The notes under the pieces: model-generated
What the model was told of the DNA's origin: nothing
The model's input: the letters and a program-made list of their open reading frames with translations, nothing else
The model's database searches: none
Source: Litorimonas sp965205225
GTDB lineage: Bacteria > Pseudomonadota > Alphaproteobacteria > Caulobacterales > Maricaulaceae
Reading direction: 5' to 3'
DNA length: 64,000 bases
Assembly: GCA_965205225.1 (NCBI GenBank)
Contig: CBDBFZ010000003.1
Coordinates: 2,073,171-2,137,170 of the forward strand
Part shown: positions 35,368 through 44,370 of the stretch, piece after piece
Layout of the letters: every line of letters starts with the position of its first letter
Position numbering within the stretch: the stretch's first letter is position 1
Translations under genes and position numbers: made by a program

Positions 35368-38300
35368 ATGCAAAAGTCAAAATCGAAGTTTTTTCTATCG
35401 ACGATCATGGGCGGGGTCCTGGTCTCTGCGGGAACGACGACTGCGGTGGCACAGGACGCTACCGGTGATGACGAAGTCATCGTGACTGGGTCGCGTTTGA
35501 AGGTGAATCCGAACCTCACGGCTGCTAATCCGGTTCTGACAGTTGATGATGCGGAAATTTCTTTCCGTGGTATAGTCAACATTGAAGACCTGACCAACAA
35601 TCTGCCGCAAGTCTTTGCTGGCCAGGCTGCTGAGGTCTCTAACGGCGCTTCCGGTACATCAACATTGAACCTGCGTGGCTTGGGTGCTGTGCGGACATTG
35701 ACGCTGATCGATGGTCGTCGTCTCCCATACGGTTCGTCACAGACGACTGCCGTCAACCTCGACCTCATCCCGACCAATCTGGTTGAGCGCGTCGAAATTC
35801 TGACCGGCGGCGCATCCGCCGTTTACGGTTCCGATGCCATCGGTGGTGTTGCCAACTTCATCCTGAAACGCGACTTTGAAGGCGTCGAGCTGGACGCTCA
35901 GTACTCGTTCGAGCAAAACAGCAACGGCATAGATCTGTATGACGATGTTCTGCGTGCTGGTGGACAGCCTGTTCCAGATTCCGTGACGGATGGTGAGCAG
36001 ATCAACCTGTCCGCTGTGATCGGTGTCAACTCCGCCGACGATCGCGGCAATGTCACGATCTTCGGGTCCTATCAAAACCGGGAAGAAATTGTTCAGGCCG
36101 ACCGCTCCTTCTCGGCCTGTACGTTGGGGGCCTCGATGGGCGCATCATCGGCCAACGGTTTCGGTTGTGTTGGTTCGGGTAACTTCCGTCTCTTTGCTGG
36201 CCCGGGTGGTCTGGCGTTCCAAGAGGAAGACGGTACAATCATTGATTTCGTGGGTGGTCCTGCTCAGACCTTTAACTTCGGGGCCTCGAACTTCTTCCAG
36301 CGTCCCGCAGAACGCGTTCAGATCTTTGGTAAAGGTCACTATGAGATTTTCGATGGTCACGAACTGTTTGCTGACATTTCCTATGTCAACAATTTCTCCG
36401 ACGCCCAGATCGCTCCGACTGCTTCATTCGGTTTCGGCGCTTACACCATCAACTGTGACAACCCGTTGATCCAGACTCCGGGTATCAATCTGGCGACCGA
36501 TATTTATGGCTGTACTGCGGCTGAAATTGCTTCAGGCGCTAGCCCGATTATGCGCGATGATAATGGTGATCCAGTTCTTGATGATGATGGTAATACCCAG
36601 CTTGCGGGCCTGACAGCTTCGCACCGTAACGTCGAAGGTGGGTCTCGTAACTCGCGCCTTGAAAACGAAGCTCTGCGTATGGCTGTGGGTCTCCGCGGTA
36701 CGATCGCTGATAGCTGGGACTATGAGGTGTTTACGCAGTTCTCTCGTACGAACGACGAGTCTATCTCAACGAATGACTTTGTTATCGCCAACCTAGAGGA
36801 TGCATTCTTTGCTGTTGACGACGGTAACGGCAATATCGTCTGTCGCAGCGGTAATACGGGTTGTGTGCCCTACAACATCTTCACCCGTCCCGGGGGACAA
36901 ACTGGTGTAACGCAAGCGGCTCTGGACTATATTCAAGGCATCGGCATCGTTTCAGGTGAAACTGAGCAGCTCGTCTTCGGCGGTAACGCCCAGACGAACC
37001 TAGCCGAATATGGCATCTCCTCGCCTTATGCGCCTGACACGGGCGTCGGCCTTTTGGTCGGAGCTGAATGGCGTGAGGACACACTTAATGCCACTCCAGA
37101 TCAGATTAGTCAGATCCCTGGCGGCGGTTTCACCGGTGTCGGCGGCGCAACACTTCCTGTTGAAGGTTCAGTGCAGGTCTTCGAACTGTTTGGCGAACTC
37201 GAAGTGCCTATCATCACGGATATGGAATTTGTTCACGAGTTAGTCTTCAATGGTCAGTATCGTTACTCTGATTATGACACGGATGGTAATGACGTTCAGA
37301 ACAGCTTCTCGACCAACGCTTATGGTCTGCAGCTTCTCTGGGCTCCTGTTGAGCAGTTGACCTTCCGGGGTCAGTTCCAGCGTGCAGTTCGTGCGCCGGG
37401 CGTGATTGAGCTGTTTACCGGCCGGAACACGAACTTGCCAAACCTGAACCAGCTGCCAAACGGTCTGTATGACCCCTGTGCAGGCCCCATGCCGGCTGCT
37501 TCTCAGGCGGCTTGCGCCAATACGGGCGTGACAGCCGCTCAGTATGGTCGTGTTCCCGATGTCATTGCTGGACAGACGCAATCTCTTACAGGTGGTAACC
37601 CGCTTCTGAATCCGGAAGTCTCGGACACCTACTCTCTGGGTTTTGTGTTGACGCCGACCTTCTTTGACGGTCTGAACATCACGGTCGACTATTTCGACAT
37701 CACTGTGGAAGACTTCATCAATGCAGGTATCCCGTCACAGACTGTTCTGGATAACTGTCTTGCGTCAGGTGATGCGACATTCTGTAACCTGATTACGCGG
37801 GACTCTCTTGGCTCTCTGAACTCAGGTCAGGCTGGCGTTGGCTTCCTATCTACCAACATCAATATTGCTGAATTGTCGACCTCAGGTGTCGATGTTCAAG
37901 TTGGTTACCAGTTCGATCTGGCTGCGATGGGTGCTGAAAATGCAGGTGACTTTGCTCTGCAATATGCAGCTACCTTCACGGAAGAGTTGAACTTCGTTCC
38001 CTTCCCGGGTGACGCAGGTACAGATTGTGCTGGCTTCTTCGGTAATGCCTGTGATGTAGCCAACACGCCAGTCGTTCCAAGCTACCGTCACCGTGCCATT
38101 CTGACGTGGAACACGCCAGTTGATGGCCTGCAGGTCAACACGACATGGCGCCATTACTCCGGTGTTGACAATATCGGTGCAGACCCAGCGCCTGTCGATA
38201 CAGATCTGCCGACACAAGACTATGTCGATCTGACTGTTAGCTATGAGTTCATGGACGGCATCACAGCTAGGGTTGGTATCAACAACCTGTTCCTTGAACA

Positions 38301-38409
38301 GCCACCGGTCTCAATCTCTTCTGGTCCGCCACTGGGTAACGGTAATACGTTCCCGACGATCTATGACACAGGTCGTTTCGTCTTCTTCGGTCTGAATACT
38401 AAGTTCTAG
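35368..38409 (+). CDS. TonB-dependent outer-membrane receptor
   Basis: From the ATG at 35368 (AAGG upstream) the protein is 1013 residues. It has a signal peptide ending TTAVAQDA, the TonB-box-like DEVIVTGSR, a plug domain with LNLRGLGAVRTLTLIDGRR and VERVEILTGGASAVYGSDAI, and a 22-strand barrel ending in Phe (FFGLNTKF). It belongs to the large Caulobacter-type receptors that import peptides, glycans or chelated metals; the ligand is unknown. The frame could extend to 35269, but that start precedes the signal peptide. The stop TAG lies at the junction with an IS-1 end. Third-position T use is higher than in aspS or argD. Confidence 0.93.
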   Translation: MQKSKSKFFLSTIMGGVLVSAGTTTAVAQDATGDDEVIVTGSRLKVNPNLTAANPVLTVDDAEISFRGIVNIEDLTNNLPQVFAGQAAEVSNGASGTSTLNLRGLGAVRTLTLIDGRRLPYGSSQTTAVNLDLIPTNLVERVEILTGGASAVYGSDAIGGVANFILKRDFEGVELDAQYSFEQNSNGIDLYDDVLRAGGQPVPDSVTDGEQINLSAVIGVNSADDRGNVTIFGSYQNREEIVQADRSFSACTLGASMGASSANGFGCVGSGNFRLFAGPGGLAFQEEDGTIIDFVGGPAQTFNFGASNFFQRPAERVQIFGKGHYEIFDGHELFADISYVNNFSDAQIAPTASFGFGAYTINCDNPLIQTPGINLATDIYGCTAAEIASGASPIMRDDNGDPVLDDDGNTQLAGLTASHRNVEGGSRNSRLENEALRMAVGLRGTIADSWDYEVFTQFSRTNDESISTNDFVIANLEDAFFAVDDGNGNIVCRSGNTGCVPYNIFTRPGGQTGVTQAALDYIQGIGIVSGETEQLVFGGNAQTNLAEYGISSPYAPDTGVGLLVGAEWREDTLNATPDQISQIPGGGFTGVGGATLPVEGSVQVFELFGELEVPIITDMEFVHELVFNGQYRYSDYDTDGNDVQNSFSTNAYGLQLLWAPVEQLTFRGQFQRAVRAPGVIELFTGRNTNLPNLNQLPNGLYDPCAGPMPAASQAACANTGVTAAQYGRVPDVIAGQTQSLTGGNPLLNPEVSDTYSLGFVLTPTFFDGLNITVDYFDITVEDFINAGIPSQTVLDNCLASGDATFCNLITRDSLGSLNSGQAGVGFLSTNINIAELSTSGVDVQVGYQFDLAAMGAENAGDFALQYAATFTEELNFVPFPGDAGTDCAGFFGNACDVANTPVVPSYRHRAILTWNTPVDGLQVNTTWRHYSGVDNIGADPAPVDTDLPTQDYVDLTVSYEFMDGITARVGINNLFLEQPPVSISSGPPLGNGNTFPTIYDTGRFVFFGLNTKF

Positions 38410-38431
38410 GTTGTAGAGAAGAATTAATCAT
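38409..38431 (-). mobile_element. IS-1 copy 5, right terminal piece
   Basis: GGTTGTAGAGAAGAATTAATCAT is the terminal end of an IS-1 copy (minus orientation), starting within the receptor stop codon. Its last eight bases, ttaatcat, are repeated at 39163-39170 after the IS1595 element. Confidence 0.85.
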
Positions 38432-39162
38432 GGGTCATGCCTAGTTGATTGGATTTTCTCTGAAGTATCGTAACAGGGTTTTGTACTTGTCTTCAAGCCT
38501 GTGATTATATCTCCATTCCGTTTCCTTCAGGTGTAGATGAAAGGTGTGTTTTGGAACGCCCTTAAACTTCGCTAGACGCACCTTGGCCAGCCCCCAGAAG
38601 CCTTCGATGCCGTTGATGTGGTTTGGGCCCTGGGCGAACTCGTCCCTGGAATGATCTACCCGATAATGACCATAGCCTATATCGACCAGTCCGTTATAGC
38701 CGCGCCAGCCATCGGAGTTGATGATGGAAGACGGGTTAACCCTACCCCGGATAATCCCCTGTAGGGTGGCTCTGGAGCAGTCTGGCACGATCTCGGTATA
38801 GACCCGCCCGGCCCGTTCGTAGATGCCAAACAGGGTGGTCTTGCCATAGGCCCCGCGCCCGCGTTTGCCCTTGACGCGGGTTGCGCCGAAATAGCTTTCA
38901 TCAACCTCGACCACGCCGAAGAAGGGTTTGTCCGCCTCGCAGGCCCAATGGATGCGTTCGCGAAGAGCGCGGTAGATCCGGTTGATGGTGTTACGGTTAA
39001 GCCCTGTCAGTTGGGCTGTTTGCAGGGCTGTCAGATCAGCGGCGAAGCAGCGAACGCCCCCCCGAATTTTGCGCTCGGACAGATGCGAACCTTTTGAGTG
39101 ATGATTTTCATTGCATACAGTGACTTAGATCCTATGCGGAGCCAATCAAATAGGCATGACCC
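38432..39162 (-). mobile_element. IS1595-family element, 8-bp target repeat
   Basis: The element is 731 bp with inverted ends GGGTCATGCC / GGCATGACCC. The 8-bp sequence ttaatcat is duplicated at 38424-38431 and 39163-39170, as expected for this family. The target is IS-1 copy 5. A second copy of the same element begins at 63959. Confidence 0.93.
38441..39109 (-). CDS. IS1595 family transposase
   Basis: The open frame covers up to 222 codons: HHSKGSHLSERKIRGGVRCF, LTALQTAQLTGLNRNTINRI (helix-turn-helix), VVEVDESYFGATRVKGKRGR (first catalytic Asp), SSIINSDGWRGYNGL (second Asp) and HINGIEGFWGLAKVRL (catalytic Asn/Glu). No ATG lies in this phase; a GTG at 38914 would start inside the catalytic domain, so the true start is unclear or lost. 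The end matches family length. Confidence 0.8.
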   Translation of the reverse strand, partial: ENHHSKGSHLSERKIRGGVRCFAADLTALQTAQLTGLNRNTINRIYRALRERIHWACEADKPFFGVVEVDESYFGATRVKGKRGRGAYGKTTLFGIYERAGRVYTEIVPDCSRATLQGIIRGRVNPSSIINSDGWRGYNGLVDIGYGHYRVDHSRDEFAQGPNHINGIEGFWGLAKVRLAKFKGVPKHTFHLHLKETEWRYNHRLEDKYKTLLRYFRENPIN

Positions 39163-39713
39163 TTAATCATTTGAGCCAGATTTTGATAGCTGCGATATAG
39201 ACGAAGCCCATATAGTTTTGGATATGCTTGTCATATCGCGTAGCCACACGCCGGAACTGTTTGAGATGGCCAAAGAAACGCTCGACAATATTACGTTCCT
39301 TATACAAAGCCATATCAGTTTGCCTTGGCTTGCGCGCATTTTTCCGGGACGGAATAACGGGCATAGCCCCGCTCTCATTCACCGCGTCTATAACGCACCG
39401 GCCATCATAGCCCTTATCCGCCAAGACATGATCCGCCTTAAACCCTGCCAATAAGGCGGCGGCTTGCGTCATTTCGCTACAATGCCCGCCCGTTGCTATC
39501 AGGCGCAGAGCTAAACCCAATCCATCTGTCAGCCCATGTATTTTTGTCGTCAGGCCGCCCTTGAAACGTCCCCCCTGGAACGCCCCAATGCATGGGCATC
39601 AGGCCCCCTTTTTATGCCGCGCCCCGGCCGATTGGGCATGCGCCCGCACAATTGTGGCATCCATCATCAGCCACTCTTGATCAGCGTGAGTGCGCAAGGC
39701 CTTAAAGACATCT
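39163..39713 (-). mobile_element. IS-1 copy 5, middle piece with transposase remnant
   Basis: The minus strand holds frame 2 of the IS-1 transposase (39167-39520, 117 residues, LADKGYDGR and NIVERFFGHLKQ visible) and part of frame 1 to the codons before EDVF, where IS-2 copy 5 follows. The slip run is A5G5, one base short, so the two frames cannot be joined by a -1 shift. About 260 bp of IS-1 is missing next to IS-2. Confidence 0.88.
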
Positions 39714-41054
39714 GGACACCTCGAAGAACGGGTTTTTTGGGCCAGTATAGAGGCGAATTTTATAGTCGGCTCTCAGGTCAGGCTTCATAGAGTGACGAAT
39801 GCGTGTCCACAGGCGTATTTTGGCATGATTTAGGCCTGCATAAGCGGGGGGATCCGGATTTTGAACAGAATCAGGCTATGGGCTGTCGTCGCTCATGGAA
39901 AACGAGGCGGCGGAAGTTGTAGCTTAGCTTGGCCATGGTGATCCGGCCAGCGGCCCTGGCCTGGCCGATTGAGCGCCTGGCCGATTGAGCGGATCGTGAT
40001 CGCCATCGGCCCTTTCTCATATCCGAACACATGTTCAACACAGGCACGGATGGAGGAGCGGGTCGCATTGCCGCGCCGAATGTGCTTTGCCATCGGTTTA
40101 CCGCGGGGCTTCTTTCGATGGATATTTGAACGATAGCCCTGCGCTTTCAGCCAGGCTTCGTTTCTGGCTGAGCGATAAGCTGTATCCGCCCAAACAGACT
40201 TTGAGCTGTTGGTGGCATCCAGAACCGATGCCAGTTCGTGCCCATCATAGCGGGCCGCATGGGTGCAGGTCTCTCCCCGGACAAAGCGCCATTTCCGGTC
40301 AATACTGATGTGGTTCTTGTACCCAAAGTGAGGGATGGAAATGTCGACAAGGCCTGCGTCCTGTTCCCCTTCTGCGGTCTTTCGCGCCCTGGAATAGCTG
40401 ACCACCGCTCGTGCGTCGGTGTCTTTCTGTGCGGCCCTGGCAGGATCGCCCGCGCCAGATAGCGGACGCGCTTTCACCCGCCCTGGCCCGCTCTTTCTCT
40501 TCTTTCCTCATCCGTTGGCGCGGCGCTGACACCAAAGTGGCATCCACGATCTGACCTCCCGTGGGTTTGTAGCCGCGCTTGCAGAGTTGCTCTTCAAAAG
40601 CGGCAAACAGAGATTTGAAAGCACCAGACTGGGTCAGCTTTTCCTGGGTCAGCTTTTCACGCAACAGCCAAATCGTCTTTTGGTCCGGGGTCGGTTCACC
40701 GATCTGAAACCTCAGAAACCGCAGCCAACTTAAACGATCCCGGATCAGAAATTCCATCCGTTCATCACTCAGATTGTACATCGACGCCAGAACAAGCACC
40801 TTGAACATCGTGACCGGATCATAGGGTGGCCGACCGCCCTTGGCGCGAACCCCATAACCGAGGGCTTCCATCAGAACAGTTCGGAAAGCTTCAAAGTCCA
40901 CATGACGCTCCAGCGCTTCAAGCGGATCACCTGTCGCCGATAAGCGAGCAAGATGATCCGACAAGTCAAACAATCCAGGCGCGTGCATCATAAAATCCTC
41001 CCACAACCAGTGAATCAGATCACACCACAAAATGCATGGTTCTTAGAGGCCTCC
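39714..41054 (-). mobile_element. IS-2 copy 5, inside IS-1 copy 5, no target repeat
   Basis: Both IS-2 ends are present (39714 and 41054). The flanks are ATCT and ACAT, so no duplication is seen. The 260 bp of IS-1 missing at this point suggests an adjacent deletion after insertion. It carries the same one-base insertion and 15-bp duplication as copy 4. Confidence 0.9.
39871..40991 (-). pseudogene. IS5 family transposase (IS-2 copy 5), frameshifted
   Basis: As in copy 4, an extra base at about 40450 breaks the frame after SASAIW. The second half continues in another phase (39893-40477). A 16-bp duplication near 39960 shifts the C-terminus. It is non-functional. Confidence 0.85.
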
Positions 41055-41092
41055 ACATTATAGAAAATAAAAGTTAATTCTTCACTACAGCC
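41055..41092 (-). mobile_element. IS-1 copy 5, left terminal piece
   Basis: The bases attatagaaaataaaag and ttcttcactacagcc are the left end of IS-1 copy 5. TA follows at 41093-41094, as TA precedes the other end at 38407-38408. The end supplies the stop codon of holC. Confidence 0.85.
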
Positions 41093-41549
41093 TAACCTTC
41101 TTTTCCCAACCGCCGCGTTCGCCCTGCTGCCAGTAGCTCATGTTCGCGCCCATATCGCTGAGCGACTTCCAACGCGCACGCGCCCGCTGCACGGCCTCTT
41201 GCGATCGTCCGTCGATCATGACCATGATTCTAGAAGTGCCGGACACATCCGCCACGTCGGCCCCGTCAATCAGAAAGACAGCGTCGAACCCATCCGCCTC
41301 AGTAGCACTGTTTGCCAGCAGGATGGGTTGCTGATCCGCGCGACCCGCATCTTCGCGGCCATGCGGCAGGAAGCTCTGGTCCTGATAGGTCCAGAGATAA
41401 TCGTCCCATTCGGAGAGATCCGTGCCGCTCGGGAAGCGCACCAGTGCACGCCATCCCTTGGCCAACGTTTTCGCCAGAAGATCAGGCAGGACGCCTTTCA
41501 GCGTCGAGGCTTCAAGGTGATAGAACCAGTATTCCGGCTCTGAACTCAC
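41085..41549 (-). CDS. holC: DNA polymerase III subunit chi
   Basis: The chosen GTG start lies one base after the pepA stop and gives a 154-residue protein beginning SSEPEYWFYHLEASTLKG, which matches the HolC family (..FYHL...LE.VLP.LL.K.L..GWRALV). LWTYQDQSFLPHG and QPILLANSATEADGFDAVFLIDG are further family blocks. Chi joins the clamp loader to SSB through psi. The last codons (VRL, TAG) are read from the IS-1 end, so the original C-terminus has been trimmed or replaced by two residues. Start at 41624 would overlap pepA and is rejected. Confidence 0.9.
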   Translation of the reverse strand: MSSEPEYWFYHLEASTLKGVLPDLLAKTLAKGWRALVRFPSGTDLSEWDDYLWTYQDQSFLPHGREDAGRADQQPILLANSATEADGFDAVFLIDGADVADVSGTSRIMVMIDGRSQEAVQRARARWKSLSDMGANMSYWQQGERGGWEKKVRL

Positions 41550-41550
41550 C

Positions 41551-43059
41551 TTATATTTCGTAATTGTCGGCAACCCAACGGTTGAGCAGCCGCACGCCAA
41601 ATCCGGTTCCAAACGTGGTTTCACGCGGGTCCGTGCGCTGGTTTTTCATACCTGTGCCGGCAATATCGATATGCGCCCAGGGTGTATCCTTGCCAACGAA
41701 GCGTTTGAGGAATTGCGCAGCCGTGATGGAGCCCGCAGCCTGGCCGCCAATATTCTTCATGTCGGCATTGGGGCTGTTGAGCAGCTTGTCGTAGGATTTC
41801 GCCAGCGGCAGGCGCCAGACTTTATCTGTGCTCACGTCCCCTGCAAGGCTGAGCTGTTCGGCCAAACCCTCATCGTTGGAGAACAGGCCCGCATAATCAT
41901 GGCCGAGGCTGATAATGATCGCACCGGTCAGTGTGGCCAGATCGACTACCGCATCGGGTTCATATTTGGTGATGCCGTAATGCAGTGCATCGGCGAGAAC
42001 CAGACGCCCTTCCGCATCCGTATTCTGGACCTCGATCGTCTGGCCGCTCATTGAAGTGACAATATCGCCCGGAAGCTGCGCACGGCCGTCCGGCATGTTT
42101 TCGACCAGACCGACAATGCCGATGACATTGGCTTTAGCCTTGCGCTTGGCCAGAGCCATTATCGCGCCTGAAACAGCCGCCGATCCACCCATATCGCCCT
42201 TCATGTCCCACATATTCGCGCCGGGCTTGAGGCTGATACCGCCCGTATCAAACGTCACGCCTTTGCCGATGAGCATGGCCGGTTTGTCGCCGTCCTTACC
42301 GCCATTCCAGCGCATGACGACCAACTGACTCTCGCTTTCGGACCCCACACCGACGCCGAGCAGCGCCCACATGCCGAGTTTTTCCATCTCGACTTCGCCC
42401 AGAACATCCACTTCCACGCCGAGATCTGACAGAGTCCTTAGGCGCGCCGCATAGTTGCCGGGATAGATCACATTGGGTGGCTCATTAACGAGGTCGCGCG
42501 CAAAGATTATACCGTCGCCAATCGGACCATAGTAATTGTCATAGGCCTGCTGCGCCGACTCGGGATCGTCGGTCGAAATACGAACAGCATTGAGAGGTTT
42601 GACCTTGGGCAGGGTCGCTTTGCTCTTATGACGATTGAAAACATAGGTCGCGAGACGTGCGCCTAATGCAGCGCGGGCCGCATCGTCAGCGCTCGCGTCA
42701 GATCCGCCAAGATGAACTGTTAGCTCGCATACGCCTGAGCCTTTCATCTCCTTGGCTGTCGCAGCCACAGCCTTTTCATAGTCAAACACGTCATCCTTGC
42801 CGCGCGCCTGAACAAAGACTTGAACCGCGCCGTCACCACTGCCCACAAATGTTGAGAATTTCTGTCCTGACTTCCCTTTGAAATCGGTCGCCTTTGCCAC
42901 CGCTTCCAGAACCGCATCCGGATAGAGACGGTCATAACCCTGAGCCTTCCCGTGATCAGCAATGACGAGCGCCGCGCCGCTGGTCGCGGGTGCGTCATCT
43001 ATAAAGGTGACCGTGACAGTTTCTGTCAGATCTGCGGAATTATTTTCGTGAGTGGCCAT
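41551..43059 (-). CDS. pepA: Leucyl aminopeptidase (M17)
   Basis: PepA removes N-terminal residues from peptides using two metal ions. The C-terminal domain shows the metal site and active site: GKGVTFDTGGISLKPG (Lys and Asp), WDMKGDMGGSAAV, the signature NTDAEGRLVLADAL and TLTGAIIISLG. A start at MATHENN (43059) gives 502 residues, the usual length. The frame is open back to 43236, which would add an N-terminal hydrophobic stretch and run into lptF, so an exported form is possible but less likely. holC follows one base after the stop. Confidence 0.92.
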   Translation of the reverse strand: MATHENNSADLTETVTVTFIDDAPATSGAALVIADHGKAQGYDRLYPDAVLEAVAKATDFKGKSGQKFSTFVGSGDGAVQVFVQARGKDDVFDYEKAVAATAKEMKGSGVCELTVHLGGSDASADDAARAALGARLATYVFNRHKSKATLPKVKPLNAVRISTDDPESAQQAYDNYYGPIGDGIIFARDLVNEPPNVIYPGNYAARLRTLSDLGVEVDVLGEVEMEKLGMWALLGVGVGSESESQLVVMRWNGGKDGDKPAMLIGKGVTFDTGGISLKPGANMWDMKGDMGGSAAVSGAIMALAKRKAKANVIGIVGLVENMPDGRAQLPGDIVTSMSGQTIEVQNTDAEGRLVLADALHYGITKYEPDAVVDLATLTGAIIISLGHDYAGLFSNDEGLAEQLSLAGDVSTDKVWRLPLAKSYDKLLNSPNADMKNIGGQAAGSITAAQFLKRFVGKDTPWAHIDIAGTGMKNQRTDPRETTFGTGFGVRLLNRWVADNYEI

Positions 43060-43203
43060 GACTTCCATTCGTTGGGCAATATGATCGGTATGTAAACCGG
43101 GTTGCATCTGGTAAAGCGGCACGCTTGGAATTAAAAGCGCGATAACGACTGTGGCGTGTATGGGACGCAGCCATAAACTGTCAAACAAGGATCGCATGCA
43201 TTT

Positions 43204-44370
43204 ATGCTGCTTCTTCAGCGATATTTCTGGACGCAAGCTTTTGGGCCAACTGTTCTTACTCTAGCTGCGCTGGCACTGCTGGCGTTGTTGACTCAGTTCT
43301 TGCAAACGCTTGATATTATTGTCGAAAATAGACAAAGCGCGTTGACGTTTCTGAAAATTACAGGCTTGGCCCTGCCGCAACTGATCGGCATTATCCTGCC
43401 ACTCGCCGTTTTTATGGCTGCGCTCTACGCGCTTAATCGCATGAATGGCGATTCCGAAATTATCATCGCCAAGGCTGCGGGGGCGTCGCCCTGGCAGATC
43501 GGGTCTCCGCTGGTTCGACTCGGAGTCATGGCGATGATCGCCCATCTGGTGATTACGCTCGTCCTGCAACCCGTCTCATTTCGGGGAATGCGGGCCGAAG
43601 TGCTTAAAGTCCGGACGGATCTGGCGACGCAACTGGTCCAGCCTGGAGAATTTGTCAGCCCGGCGCGTAATCTGACCGTCTATGCCCGCGAAATCAGCCC
43701 CGGAGGTGACTTACTGGACATCATCATCCATGATGCACGCGACGTGGAAGACGTGATTACACACACGGCTAAAACAGGTGAAGTGCAAAGAACGCCGGTC
43801 GGGGCCGCCCTGCTGCTGCGCAACGGAGCCGTACAGAAGACTTTGCCTGACGGCAGCCTGGATGTGATCGAGTTCAAGGATTATCGGCTGGATCTGTCCG
43901 GTGCGTTTGCCTTCGACACAAGGCTCAGACTGAAACCGTCCGATCTCTATCTTCATGAGTTGCTTCGACCAGATCCACGAACCTTCGTCTATGGCAATCA
44001 GAAGCAGGAATTCGCCGCCGAAGGTCATTCGAGGCTCGCCGCCCCGCTCTACAGTGTCGCTTTGGTAATGATCGCGCTCTGTTTCATGATCCGCGGTGAC
44101 TATCAAAGGCTGGGTTATGGCCGGTGCATCATTACCTGCGCCGCGACAGGGTTTATCGTTCAGATTGTAGGATTCTTTGCGGCCTCGTTAGCCGAAGCCA
44201 GTCTGAGTCTGAACGCTTTACAATATATGATTCCGGGGTTGACCATTCTAATCTGCGCCGTTTATCTCGCACGTCGCCGCAGGGTGCGCGTGCGGGCGGC
44301 GCGGCGTAGACGGGTCGCCTATTCTGCCATAGTGACCGCGATGGGTGACCACACCGAGGCCATGCAATAA
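43204..44370 (+). CDS. lptF: LPS export ABC transporter permease LptF
   Basis: The 388-residue inner-membrane permease begins with two helices and the RYFWTQAFGPTVLTLAALAL segment. A periplasmic jellyroll (about residues 130-270) follows, and then a helical C-terminal part. SEIIIAKAAGASPWQI is the coupling helix region typical of LptF/LptG. With LptG and the LptB ATPase it extracts lipopolysaccharide from the inner membrane. The stop overlaps the lptG ATG by one base, so the pair is coupled. It diverges from pepA. Confidence 0.92.
   Translation: MLLLQRYFWTQAFGPTVLTLAALALLALLTQFLQTLDIIVENRQSALTFLKITGLALPQLIGIILPLAVFMAALYALNRMNGDSEIIIAKAAGASPWQIGSPLVRLGVMAMIAHLVITLVLQPVSFRGMRAEVLKVRTDLATQLVQPGEFVSPARNLTVYAREISPGGDLLDIIIHDARDVEDVITHTAKTGEVQRTPVGAALLLRNGAVQKTLPDGSLDVIEFKDYRLDLSGAFAFDTRLRLKPSDLYLHELLRPDPRTFVYGNQKQEFAAEGHSRLAAPLYSVALVMIALCFMIRGDYQRLGYGRCIITCAATGFIVQIVGFFAASLAEASLSLNALQYMIPGLTILICAVYLARRRRVRVRAARRRRVAYSAIVTAMGDHTEAMQ

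Noticed and set aside
41551..43236. Long pepA start at 43236
   Set aside because: It would overlap the lptF start and add about 60 non-family residues; MATHENN at 43059 gives the normal length. An exported form cannot be fully excluded.
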